Shown here one piece after another: positions 36,319-45,330 of a DNA stretch of 64,000 bases. Where the stretch lies: the NCBI GenBank assembly GCA_002319915.1, contig DCFQ01000050.1:4852-68851 (forward strand). The letters run 5' to 3'. Position numbers and translations under genes: made by a program. The notes beneath the pieces are model-generated. The model was given only the letters and a program-made list of their open reading frames with translations. It was not told the DNA's origin and ran no database searches. Every line of letters begins with the position of its first letter. Within the stretch, counting starts at the first letter, position 1. The stretch comes from Bacteroidales bacterium UBA1800. Its GTDB lineage: Bacteria; Bacteroidota; Bacteroidia; Bacteroidales; VadinHA17.

Positions 36319-38118
36319 ATGGGGAAAATTGTGAATTTCATCTTTCTGATACTGTTATGTTTAAGCTGCCAGAAGTACGGGAGCGATATTGATAAAAAGG
36401 AAGAATCAAAAAACAGCTTCAATTCCAACCAGATTGTTGGTGTTGATCAGTTTGGAAGAAGCTTCAGCACTGTTAATAAATTAACAGATGAAAAGCAGGT
36501 TGGAATGTTCTTCTGGCTATGGATCGGGCAGCCATATGCATCGGGAATTTACGATGCTACTAAGATCCTCGCGATGCCCAACGGCCTTAAGATACTGACT
36601 GACTTCAACTCCCTCGATCCGGCGATCAGTCCCAATGGACAAGCCCATTACTGGGGAGAACCCCTTTGGGGCTACTACAATTCGGATGATGAATGGGTCA
36701 TCAGGAAACAGATCCAGATGATCACGACGGCGGGAGTCGATTTTATCTTCTTTGACGCTTCCAACGCCTATATCTATAAAAATGTGTATACAAAAGTATT
36801 GAGTGTTATACACGAATACATTGAGAAAGGCTGGGATCCGCCCAGGGTGGTATTTTACACTCACTCGCACTCGCTTCAGACCACCAGGGATCTTTACCTG
36901 GAGCTTTACAAACCCGGCTTTTGCCCGGATACATGGTACAGGATAAACGGTAAGCCGGTGATCATTGCCTATACCGATCCCGCCGATGACCTCGCTGAAG
37001 CACGGACAAGAGGCGACTCCCGGTATACTACCGGACCGCTGTCAGCTGAAATATTGAATTTCTTCTACTTTTTCAGGCCGCAGTGGCCAAGTGATCCTGT
37101 GTACCCCGACGGTTTGCCGTGGGTGGAATGGACCTTCCCTCAGCCGCTGCACACGAATATCATGAACGTTACGGTGGCAAGCCACCCGGCGATACCAATG
37201 TCCTTCTCACTGACCAGGGGAAACAAGAACTGGGGAAGGGGCTGGAATGTAGAGATCAAGGACAATGTTGAGGCAGACATCGATAAAGGCACATTCTTCC
37301 AGTCGCAGTGGGACAACGCCATCTCGGTAAACCCCGGCATGCTCTCGGTAGGTGGCTGGAATGAATGGATCGCATACAAGCAGCCATGGCAGGGAGAGTA
37401 TATGCTGTGCGATGCCGCAAACAAGGAATTCTCGAGGGATATCGAGCCGATGAACGGCGGATACCAGGATGCTTTTTACCTCCAGCTGATAAGGAATATC
37501 CGCAGGTACAAGGGAGTCTCAGATTCAATAGTGCCTGCACGAAGTAAAACAATTGATATTTCAGGAGATCCTTCCCAGTGGGATGATGTCAGGTATGATC
37601 AAAGGAATATTGATGATATATATCCTGAAAGGGATTCCTACGGCGGAGCACAGACAGTCAGGTATATGCAGGCTGCACCTGTAAACAGGATAAGCCAGGT
37701 GAAAGTGACACATGATGGTCAGAATATATATTTTCTCATCCGGTGCAGGGATAACATGTCCCGGTATTCAGGCAGTAACTGGTTGAATCTCTTCCTGGGC
37801 ACTGGGGATCCTTCACTGAAAGGATGGGAAGGTTATGAATATATAATCAGAAGAAAAGCCGAAAACGGGGATATGGTCATCAGCCGTCTTGACGGTGACT
37901 TTTCAGCTGTTGATTGCGGAGCCGCCAAATTCACTCTTAAGGATAACATTATCCAGGTCCAGGTACCGAGGAGTGCAGTTTCGGCGGCTGGCGCAATCAG
38001 CAGGTTCTATTTCAAGGTTGCCACGGGAGTGGAAAACCCCTCGGATATCATGAATTATTACCAGACCGGCAGTTCAATGCCGATGGGCAGGTTAAGTTAT
38101 ATGTACTATTTGAACTGA
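36319..38118 (+). CDS. Putative TIM-barrel glycoside hydrolase lipoprotein with C-terminal CBM9-like domain
   Basis: About 599 residues from the ATG at 36319; a TTG at 36313 is in frame but unlikely. The signal ends in LCLSC, so it is a lipoprotein. Residues about 40-400 look like a TIM barrel: MFFWLWIGQPYASGIYDATK, HYWGEPLWGYY, GVDFIFFDASN, RVVFYTHSH, and SVGGWNEWIAYKQPW with candidate catalytic Glu349. The NEW motif near the barrel end recalls GH71/GH99-like enzymes, but I cannot assign a family. Residues about 415-599 resemble a CBM9-like sandwich (ISGDPSQWDDV, VTHDGQNIYFLIRCRDN). It lies between GH78 and susC, so it probably acts on the same glycan. Confidence 0.7.
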   Translation: MGKIVNFIFLILLCLSCQKYGSDIDKKEESKNSFNSNQIVGVDQFGRSFSTVNKLTDEKQVGMFFWLWIGQPYASGIYDATKILAMPNGLKILTDFNSLDPAISPNGQAHYWGEPLWGYYNSDDEWVIRKQIQMITTAGVDFIFFDASNAYIYKNVYTKVLSVIHEYIEKGWDPPRVVFYTHSHSLQTTRDLYLELYKPGFCPDTWYRINGKPVIIAYTDPADDLAEARTRGDSRYTTGPLSAEILNFFYFFRPQWPSDPVYPDGLPWVEWTFPQPLHTNIMNVTVASHPAIPMSFSLTRGNKNWGRGWNVEIKDNVEADIDKGTFFQSQWDNAISVNPGMLSVGGWNEWIAYKQPWQGEYMLCDAANKEFSRDIEPMNGGYQDAFYLQLIRNIRRYKGVSDSIVPARSKTIDISGDPSQWDDVRYDQRNIDDIYPERDSYGGAQTVRYMQAAPVNRISQVKVTHDGQNIYFLIRCRDNMSRYSGSNWLNLFLGTGDPSLKGWEGYEYIIRRKAENGDMVISRLDGDFSAVDCGAAKFTLKDNIIQVQVPRSAVSAAGAISRFYFKVATGVENPSDIMNYYQTGSSMPMGRLSYMYYLN

Positions 38119-38221
38119 CCCGGCCGTGAACACTTTAATAACGCAGACAAAAGGAATACCCAAATTCAGCAACTAATAAATATTGCATGCTTAAACTAGA
38201 CTAATTAAATCCTATGAAGAA

Positions 38222-41200
38222 ATGAAAGCGAAATTCTTATTGCTAAGTATCCTGGTTGTGCTGCTGCAAACTTTCTCAGCATTTGCATTTCAGGGTAATC
38301 AGATTCCGGTGAAAGGGGTGGTTGCCGACGGCCAGAATAATCCTCTGGCAGGGGTAACGGTCCGGGTAAAAGGAACTACCCTTGGTACTACCACCGACCA
38401 GGATGGAAAATTCACAATTTCCGTTCCTGATAATAAAGCCGTACTCGTATTCTCATTTATTGGTTTCAAGGCGCAGGAAATTACTGTCGGAGAAGGCCGG
38501 TCATTTAATGTGGCCCTTGAAGCATCGATCACTGAACTGTCAGAAACCGTGGTGGTCGCATACGGAGTTCAGAAGAAAGAAAGCGTCGTTGCCGCAATTT
38601 CCTCGATCAAGGCTACCGGGGTACTGCAGCAGACTCCGGCTTCCAATATAGGCATAGCCCTCGCCGGCCGCTTGCCCGGCCTGACGGTGCTCCAGCGTTC
38701 GGGTACTCCCGGTGCTGAAGCTATGGAATTCTATATCAGGGGCCGCAGCACTACCAATGAACAAAGGCCGCTGCTCATGGTCGACGGTGTGGAGCGTGAT
38801 TTTTCGGCTCTCGATCCGCATGAGATTGAAACTATTTCAATTCTTAAGGATGCTTCTGCCACTGCAGTATACGGTGTGCGCGGTGCCAACGGCGTTATCC
38901 TGGTCTCCACACGCCGCGGTGTGGCAGGCAAGCCTATTATAGACGTTACAATGGAGCAGTCGTGGCAGTCGCCGACAAGGCTGCCCAAGATGGTTTCTGC
39001 TTATGATTATGCAATGTTGAGAAACCAGGTAGACGTTCAGAACGGGGCACTTCTGGAATATTCAGATTATGCATTGGAGAGATATCGCCTCGGTGACAAA
39101 CCGGCTTTGTACCCAGTCAGGAACTTTATGGATGAGTTCACCAAGGACAACTTTCCAATGAACAGGGTAAATGTCAATGTAAGCGGTGGAACCGATAAAA
39201 TGCGGTATTTTACCACTGTTGGTTACCTCTACCAGGAAGGATTGTTCCCGACCCAGAAATTCTCGGAATACAATTATGATCCGGAATCAAAGGCAACCCG
39301 TGTAAACTTCCGGTCAAACTTTGACATCGACATCAATCCAGCCCTCAGGATGTGGTTGAATGTAAGTGGATTCATGCAGAAGAAGAATGACCCGGTGCTC
39401 GTTCCAAACAATGATGCATATGCCAGTGACCTGGCATCATACGCCGTACTCCTCGCCAACATGATATCAATCCCGAACAACTCGTTCAATGACCTGACTC
39501 CCACTGGTGAAGTGCTCAGCAGTCATCTCAGGGGCGGCAATGCCAACAACGTTCCTTATGGCATGCTTAACAGGACAGGATTTAAAAATACCATGACCTC
39601 ACAGATAACCACCACCCTGGGAGTTGAGCAGAAGCTCGATTTTATTACAAAGGGATTATCGGCAAGGGCAATCGTTTCGTATGATGCTACATCTCTCAAT
39701 CAGCAGGTCAGGCAGAGAACATTCAAGGTCTTTGAAGCCGTAAGGGACGTCACTTCGCCTGATTCACTCCGGTACGATGTATTGGGGGCTGCAACAAATT
39801 CCCCCTTAAGCGACAAGCAGGTTCAGCAGTTCAATAATCTCTATAACATTGATGCTTCACTGAATTATGCGAGGACGTTCGGACCGCATGATGTGACCGG
39901 TATGATCCTCTTCAACCGTTACCAGAAGAATATCAATATCGAGCTTCCTTATAATTACGTAGGACTGGTTGGTCGCGCCACATACGCTTACAACCATAAA
40001 TACCTGGCTGAAGTGAACTTCGGCTACAACGGATCAGAGCAGTTTGCCCCAGGCAAGCAGTTTGGATTCTTCCCGTCCTTTTCGCTGGGCTGGGTGATGT
40101 CGGAAGAAAACTTCATGACAAATCTTCGGTGGCTCGATTTCCTGAAGCTCAGGGCTTCATACGGTAAAGTCGGGAATGACCGCATGGGCGCTGCAAGGTT
40201 CCTCTACATTGAGAACTGGGCTGTCGGTGGTCCCGGCTGGACAAACGGCCTTCCGACAGGAACAATTGAAGGTAGCATAGCCAACAAGAGTATCTCCTGG
40301 GAAGTAAATAACAAGTACAATTTCGGGATTGAGACCAGGTTCCTGAAAGGCTTCAATTTTGACCTCGACCTGTTCTATGAAGTCAGGAACAATATCCTGA
40401 TCCAGAACGCCGGCACCATTCCGACAGGGATATTCGGCACAGGCGCAGTTGGAGGAAATGGGAATGTACAATTACCTCCGATTAACTCAGGAAGAGTGGA
40501 AAACCACGGGTTTGAAGCTTCCCTGGGTTACCAGAAGGCCTATGCAACCGACTTCACTCTCGGATTTGCCGCCAACGTTGCATTCAACCGCAACAAAGTG
40601 CTTTACCTGAGTGAAGTTATGCTGCCGGAGAGTTACGCTCTTCGCTTCCGCAGCACAGGCTATCGCCTCTACCAGCCATTCGGATATGTGACCGACGGCT
40701 TCTTCAACACACAGAATGATATCGATACCTGGTACGATCAGACACCGTTGGGTGCCGCTCCCAAACCGGGCGACCTGAAGTATGTCGATAAGAACGGTGA
40801 TGGCAAGATCGATGAAAGGGACATGGTTAACATCGGCAATCCTGATGTTCCCGAGTGGACTTTCGGAGGTGCAGTCACTATGAAATACAAATGGTTCGAC
40901 TTCAGCATGATGTTCCAGGGAGTTGCCAAGCGAAGTGTATATCTTAACGGTATCGGGATCTGGGAAACCAACAATTTCAACCAGTGGCATAAGGAAGCAT
41001 GGTCAGCCGACCGCTATGAGAACGGAGATAAAATTACCTATCCGAGACTCGACCCGGGAAGCAATGCAAGCAAGCAGACCAGCGATTTCTGGCTCAGGGA
41101 TGGAAGCTACATCAGGTTGAAGAATGTTGAGGTAGGTTTTACCTTGCCGGAAAGGATATCGGAAAGGATAGGATCAACAAAGATCAGGATCTATGCAAAT

Positions 41201-41320
41201 GCCCTGAACCTTCTGACCTTCGATCGTTTGCCGGTCAAATATTTTGACCCGGAACAGAACAGCACCCTGATTTATCCGCTGTTTAAGGCTGTCAACGTCG
41301 GGCTTAATGTATCATTTTAA
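38222..41320 (+). CDS. susC: SusC-family TonB-dependent outer-membrane oligosaccharide transporter
   Basis: A 1032-residue outer-membrane receptor that imports oligosaccharides with its SusD partner, powered by TonB. A signal peptide (about 1-22) is followed by a carboxypeptidase-like CnaB domain (VKGVVADGQNNPLAGVTVRVKGTTLGT). The plug domain has the family signature DASATAVYGVRGANGVILVSTRRG. A 22-strand barrel follows, ending in aromatic VNVGLNVSF. It sits 11 bases ahead of susD. Substrate specificity cannot be read from the sequence, but the locus suggests a rhamnose-containing oligosaccharide. Confidence 0.96.
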   Translation: MKAKFLLLSILVVLLQTFSAFAFQGNQIPVKGVVADGQNNPLAGVTVRVKGTTLGTTTDQDGKFTISVPDNKAVLVFSFIGFKAQEITVGEGRSFNVALEASITELSETVVVAYGVQKKESVVAAISSIKATGVLQQTPASNIGIALAGRLPGLTVLQRSGTPGAEAMEFYIRGRSTTNEQRPLLMVDGVERDFSALDPHEIETISILKDASATAVYGVRGANGVILVSTRRGVAGKPIIDVTMEQSWQSPTRLPKMVSAYDYAMLRNQVDVQNGALLEYSDYALERYRLGDKPALYPVRNFMDEFTKDNFPMNRVNVNVSGGTDKMRYFTTVGYLYQEGLFPTQKFSEYNYDPESKATRVNFRSNFDIDINPALRMWLNVSGFMQKKNDPVLVPNNDAYASDLASYAVLLANMISIPNNSFNDLTPTGEVLSSHLRGGNANNVPYGMLNRTGFKNTMTSQITTTLGVEQKLDFITKGLSARAIVSYDATSLNQQVRQRTFKVFEAVRDVTSPDSLRYDVLGAATNSPLSDKQVQQFNNLYNIDASLNYARTFGPHDVTGMILFNRYQKNINIELPYNYVGLVGRATYAYNHKYLAEVNFGYNGSEQFAPGKQFGFFPSFSLGWVMSEENFMTNLRWLDFLKLRASYGKVGNDRMGAARFLYIENWAVGGPGWTNGLPTGTIEGSIANKSISWEVNNKYNFGIETRFLKGFNFDLDLFYEVRNNILIQNAGTIPTGIFGTGAVGGNGNVQLPPINSGRVENHGFEASLGYQKAYATDFTLGFAANVAFNRNKVLYLSEVMLPESYALRFRSTGYRLYQPFGYVTDGFFNTQNDIDTWYDQTPLGAAPKPGDLKYVDKNGDGKIDERDMVNIGNPDVPEWTFGGAVTMKYKWFDFSMMFQGVAKRSVYLNGIGIWETNNFNQWHKEAWSADRYENGDKITYPRLDPGSNASKQTSDFWLRDGSYIRLKNVEVGFTLPERISERIGSTKIRIYANALNLLTFDRLPVKYFDPEQNSTLIYPLFKAVNVGLNVSF

Positions 41321-41331
41321 TTTCTTGAGTC

Positions 41332-43122
41332 ATGAAAAAACTATTAATAACATTATCATTCCTAATTTTCATCTTTGCAGGGTGTGAGGATGTTCTGGAA
41401 AAAACTCCGGACGGAACTATGACCCTGGATAAGGTGCTCAACAACTATGAGCGCACAAAAGGCTTGCTCACGGTTACTTATGGCAAGATCTACCAGAACA
41501 GGGACCAGATTGCCTTTGTAATGCAACCGATCGAATGCTTCACAGACAACGCTTTCTGGGCTGCAACATACAACACTTATGACTGGCACAATGGCGCCCT
41601 GTCACTCTCAAATCCCGTTATCAACTGGCCATGGTCATCACCGGCAGAAAGGCTTTGGCCTGATTTCTGGCAGGGTATCAGGTTTGCCAATGTCGCAATA
41701 GAGAATATTCCTAAATCGACCCTGATAACTGACCAGGAGCGGAATACGTGGGTTGCAGAAGCAAGGGTCCTGAGAGCCTGGTATTACATGAACCTGCTTG
41801 AATTCTACGGCCCGATGCCATGGATTGACAAGCCGTTTGAACCCGATTACACAGGCTGGAATGACATGACACGTCCGACCTATGACGAAATTGCCACGAT
41901 CATCGCCGATGAGTGCAAAGATGTGGTGAGTTCAGGAGTGCTTCCTAACCGCAGGTCATCAGCTGAAGCCGAATTCGTATCCAACGGTGTCGCTCTCGCA
42001 ATCCGTGCACGCGTCCTGCTTAATAATGCAAGCCCGCTGAATAACGCGGAAAACGACCTGACAAAATGGAAACGCGCAGCTGATGCCGCACAGGATGTCA
42101 TCAATCTTTCCGAATACCAGCTGGTCAGCATGGCTGATTACAAATCAATGTTCGTCGGCTCGTTCCGGTCGGATGTTTCTGAAATCATCTGGAGGTCACC
42201 CTCTTCAAATAAGAATATCAATAATACCAACGGCGTGAATGTGTCTCCCTACCCGTATGCCAATATTCCTGCATTGTGGAACTGCGGCGAATCTCCCACT
42301 CAGGAGCTGGTAGACTGTTTCGAAATGACCAATGGCGCCCTCCCGGTGACCTATAATGATGCTACCCATACAAGTGTTACGGTGAATCCGGATGCAGCCG
42401 CTGCAGGTTACAGTGAATCGACCGGCGGAGATCCGTATTCCAACAGGGATGCAAGGTTCTATACTGACATTCTCTTCAACGGGTCAAACTATGGTGTTCC
42501 TACAAACTGCACCCAGCCAGTCATCGTTGAATCATATGTCGGAGGCCCCCACGGCTTTAATGACAATATTTACCAGGAGACAAAAACTTCCTGCACAGGG
42601 TATTACAGCCGGAAAGACAAGGACGTCAGATTCTGGGGTCCCAACCAGTCAGGCCTTGGTCCCGATATCCACTGGGTATTCTTCCGCCTTGCCGAGTTTT
42701 ACCTCGACAAAGCTGAGGCGCTTTGTGAATTCGGGGACCTGGATGGCGCAAAATCCGCACTTAATGTAATTCGTGAGAGGGCTTTGCAGCCAAAGATCGA
42801 GGACGTTCCGGGATTTTCAAATTCCCAGGCATACCTTCGTGATCGCATTCGCAACGAAAGACGCATCGAGTTGTGCCTTGAAGGCTGGCGCTTCCACGAC
42901 CAGAGACGCTGGAACATTCTCGATCCGACAAACAAGCTGATAACCGGGATGAGAATCACTGTGGCAGAAGTCGGTCCTGACAGTAAACCGACCGCATTCA
43001 ACTACCAGCGTGTGAAACTCAGGGATTACCAGTCGTATACTAAAAAATATCAGGTTCTGCCAATTCCTCTTGATGATGCCAAGAAGATGACCAGCATGAC
43101 TCAACCTGAAGCATGGCGGTAG
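41332..43122 (+). CDS. susD: SusD/RagB-family glycan-binding lipoprotein
   Basis: A 596-residue surface lipoprotein that forms the lid of the SusC channel. The signal ends in IFAGC, giving lipidated Cys18. The N-terminal SusD-like helices carry TPR-like packing. ARVLRAWYYMNLLEFYGPMPWID is the usual block near residue 145-170, and ERRIELCLEGWRFHDQRRWNI is the conserved C-terminal segment. Length and motifs are complete. It is followed by a strong hairpin, then the sugar-isomerase gene. Confidence 0.95.
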   Translation: MKKLLITLSFLIFIFAGCEDVLEKTPDGTMTLDKVLNNYERTKGLLTVTYGKIYQNRDQIAFVMQPIECFTDNAFWAATYNTYDWHNGALSLSNPVINWPWSSPAERLWPDFWQGIRFANVAIENIPKSTLITDQERNTWVAEARVLRAWYYMNLLEFYGPMPWIDKPFEPDYTGWNDMTRPTYDEIATIIADECKDVVSSGVLPNRRSSAEAEFVSNGVALAIRARVLLNNASPLNNAENDLTKWKRAADAAQDVINLSEYQLVSMADYKSMFVGSFRSDVSEIIWRSPSSNKNINNTNGVNVSPYPYANIPALWNCGESPTQELVDCFEMTNGALPVTYNDATHTSVTVNPDAAAAGYSESTGGDPYSNRDARFYTDILFNGSNYGVPTNCTQPVIVESYVGGPHGFNDNIYQETKTSCTGYYSRKDKDVRFWGPNQSGLGPDIHWVFFRLAEFYLDKAEALCEFGDLDGAKSALNVIRERALQPKIEDVPGFSNSQAYLRDRIRNERRIELCLEGWRFHDQRRWNILDPTNKLITGMRITVAEVGPDSKPTAFNYQRVKLRDYQSYTKKYQVLPIPLDDAKKMTSMTQPEAWR

Positions 43123-43136
43123 TTTTTTAATCGAAT

Positions 43137-43179
43137 ATACGGCAGTGATATCCTGATAAAATATGGTTCACTGCCGTAT
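43137..43179 (+). promoter_or_regulatory. Long hairpin between susD and the isomerase gene
   Basis: An 11-bp perfect stem (ATACGGCAGTG / CACTGCCGTAT) with a 21-base loop, 15 bases after the susD stop. No T-run follows, so it is more likely an mRNA stabiliser or partial attenuator than a full terminator. Confidence 0.5.
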
Positions 43180-43200
43180 TAACTTAAAACCAATAAGATA

Positions 43201-44169
43201 ATGTACAGATATTCAGTAATTCTAGGCAACCTTGGCAATACATGCGACCGTTTCTGCAAGGGTTACAAAGACAATCCTTCCACGGAAGAAATGCTGGCAC
43301 TTGCAAGTAAGATCCCATTTGTTGAAGGGATCGAACTGGTCGGTACCTGGGATATCCGTCCGGACAATGTTAAGGACATGAAGAAACGGATGTCGGATTA
43401 CGGTAAGAAATGTGTATCGATAATTCCTGATGTCTTCACTGTCAAGGAATATGGAAAGGGCTCTATCACTAACATCAGTAAGCAGATACGGGAGCATGCC
43501 CTCAACTACCTCAGGAAAATGAGCGAGATAGCCCTTGAAATGGATTGCGGAGTCATGAACCTATGGATGGGTCAGGATGGTTATGATTATCTTCTGACCG
43601 CAGATTACAACCAGGAACGGGAATGGCTTTGCGAGGGAACTGCTAAGCTGGCGCAGGAGTTTCCGGCATTGAAATATGCACTTGAGTATAAACCCAAGGA
43701 ACCACGTAATTTTTCCTATCATGCCCGGATGAGCGACACTATCCTGGCAGCTAAGGAGACAGGTTGCAAGAACGTAGGTGTTTGCATCGATACAGGCCAC
43801 AGCTTTGTGGCAGGAGAGAACGTGGCAGAGGCCGTTGTCCTGGCAAAAAGGGCCGGGGATCTTCTCTTCCATATGCATTTCAATGACAATCATGGATCAT
43901 GGGATGACGATATGATCGTTGGTTCAGTCCATAGCGCCGTTTACGTGGACCTGTTGTACAATCTTAAGAAGACAGGATACTCAGGCTGGCTTTCCATGGA
44001 CCAGTATCCGTACAGGGAAGACGGAACCGCTGCAATATCGGAAAGCATAATGTGGGTGAGACAATTTGAGAAGATTGTTGAAGAGAATTTCGAGAAAATT
44101 GATGCCCTGGTCAAACTGAACGATGCAGTGGAGACCTCGCGCTTCCTCAGGAAATTCTTAACCTGCTGA
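43201..44169 (+). CDS. TIM-barrel sugar isomerase/epimerase, possible L-rhamnose isomerase substitute
   Basis: A 322-residue cytoplasmic protein of the AP-endonuclease-2-like TIM-barrel superfamily (hydroxypyruvate isomerase, tagatose epimerase and rhamnose isomerase relatives). Likely metal ligands are Glu162 (ALEYKPKEP), Asp197 (CIDTGHS), His224 or His226 (HMHFNDNHG) and Asp267 (SMDQYPYRED). Classical RhaA is about 420 residues, so this is not it. An Asp at the fourth ligand is as in L-rhamnose isomerase, whereas tagatose-type epimerases have Glu. With rhaT one base downstream and rhaB nearby, conversion of L-rhamnose to L-rhamnulose is the best guess. Confidence 0.75.
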   Translation: MYRYSVILGNLGNTCDRFCKGYKDNPSTEEMLALASKIPFVEGIELVGTWDIRPDNVKDMKKRMSDYGKKCVSIIPDVFTVKEYGKGSITNISKQIREHALNYLRKMSEIALEMDCGVMNLWMGQDGYDYLLTADYNQEREWLCEGTAKLAQEFPALKYALEYKPKEPRNFSYHARMSDTILAAKETGCKNVGVCIDTGHSFVAGENVAEAVVLAKRAGDLLFHMHFNDNHGSWDDDMIVGSVHSAVYVDLLYNLKKTGYSGWLSMDQYPYREDGTAAISESIMWVRQFEKIVEENFEKIDALVKLNDAVETSRFLRKFLTC

Positions 44170-44170
44170 T

Positions 44171-45205
44171 ATGAAAACATTGCCGGTCATCTTACTTGCC
44201 GTATTCTCAGGGCTGCTGAACGGAAGCTACGCCGTTCCCATCAAACTGACAAAAAAATGGGAATGGGAAAATATCTGGTTATGGTACGCCCTGACCGGTT
44301 TGCTCCTTACACCCTGGATATTTGTTCTACTGATGGTGCCGGATGTGGGCAAGATCATAGGGGAAGCGCCTGCAGGTGCGACATTGATGACCTTCCTTTG
44401 CGGATTAGGCTGGGGAATTGGATCTGTAGCTTTCGGGCTTGTCCTTCATCTCATTGGCTTTTCCCTGGGTTACACCCTCATGATGGGATTGATAGCTGTA
44501 GTAGGGGCTCTCGTACCATTGCTGGTGAAAAACCCGGCAGCGCTGGTGACAAAAGGCGGAATGTTCATTCTGCTCGCCGTGGCAGTGACCGTCATCGGGA
44601 TCATCCTTTGCGGCGCAGCAGGAAAAGCCAGGGAGAAGAGCAGCTCCGGAAACAACGGGGAGGATTCAAAAACAAGGTCCAAATTCACCCGCGGCCTTAT
44701 CCTTTCCTTTATCTCAGGGTTTTTCAGCTCCATGCTCAATTTCTCTTTTGAGTTCGGGACACCGCTGAAGGATGCCGCCATGAACCGGCTTGGCACGGGT
44801 GCAAATGTTTTTTATGCCTCTTCGGTGATCTGGGCTGTCGCCCTCTCAGGAGGATTCCTTGCCTTTCTTGCATATTCAGTTTACCTGCTTGTCAAAAACA
44901 AGACAATGAGCAATTTCAGGAAAGAAGGAACCCGTTCCTACTTCTTCTGGGCATTGCTTATGGGAATTGTTTTCTATAGTTCACTGCTCTGCTACGGACT
45001 GGCAGCTTCTGCGCTTGGAAGTGCAGGAACTACCACAGGATGGCTTATATTCACGGCCGGCGCAATAATTTTCGCCAATATCTGGGGGATCATTACATCA
45101 GAGTGGCGCGGAGTACCGGCCAGGGAAATGCGGAAAATGATCATCGGATCAGTATTGCTTATAAGTGCCGTGTTACTCGTGAGTATCGGGAACAGGCTAT
45201 TGTAG
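44171..45205 (+). CDS. rhaT: RhaT-family L-rhamnose/proton symporter
   Basis: A 344-residue inner-membrane carrier with ten predicted helices. The N-terminus (LLAVFSGLLNGSYAVPIKLTKKWEWENIWLWY) and the block GLGWGIGSVAFGLVLHLIGFSLGYTLMMGLIAV are characteristic of RhaT in the drug/metabolite transporter superfamily. It starts one base after the isomerase stop, so the two are co-transcribed. It should bring free rhamnose, released in the periplasm, into the cytoplasm for isomerisation and phosphorylation. Confidence 0.9.
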   Translation: MKTLPVILLAVFSGLLNGSYAVPIKLTKKWEWENIWLWYALTGLLLTPWIFVLLMVPDVGKIIGEAPAGATLMTFLCGLGWGIGSVAFGLVLHLIGFSLGYTLMMGLIAVVGALVPLLVKNPAALVTKGGMFILLAVAVTVIGIILCGAAGKAREKSSSGNNGEDSKTRSKFTRGLILSFISGFFSSMLNFSFEFGTPLKDAAMNRLGTGANVFYASSVIWAVALSGGFLAFLAYSVYLLVKNKTMSNFRKEGTRSYFFWALLMGIVFYSSLLCYGLAASALGSAGTTTGWLIFTAGAIIFANIWGIITSEWRGVPAREMRKMIIGSVLLISAVLLVSIGNRLL

Positions 45206-45299
45206 CAGGATATTAAATTTTTTGATTGGATCGTTTTGGCGATAGGTTAGATAATAAGCATAGTATGTTAGGTGTTGTCCCTGTCCTGGTAGAACGGGG

Positions 45300-45324
45300 A
45301 CTTCACCTTTTATAAAAGTGAAGT
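45300..45324 (+). promoter_or_regulatory. Hairpin just upstream of the SGNH esterase gene
   Basis: ACTTCAC-CTTTT pairs with AAAAGTGAAGT (one bulged C, two-base loop), ending six bases before the ATG at 45331. It would occlude the usual ribosome-binding zone in mRNA, so it may tune translation or mark the end of the rhaT transcript. Confidence 0.4.
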
Positions 45325-45330
45325 TCCATC

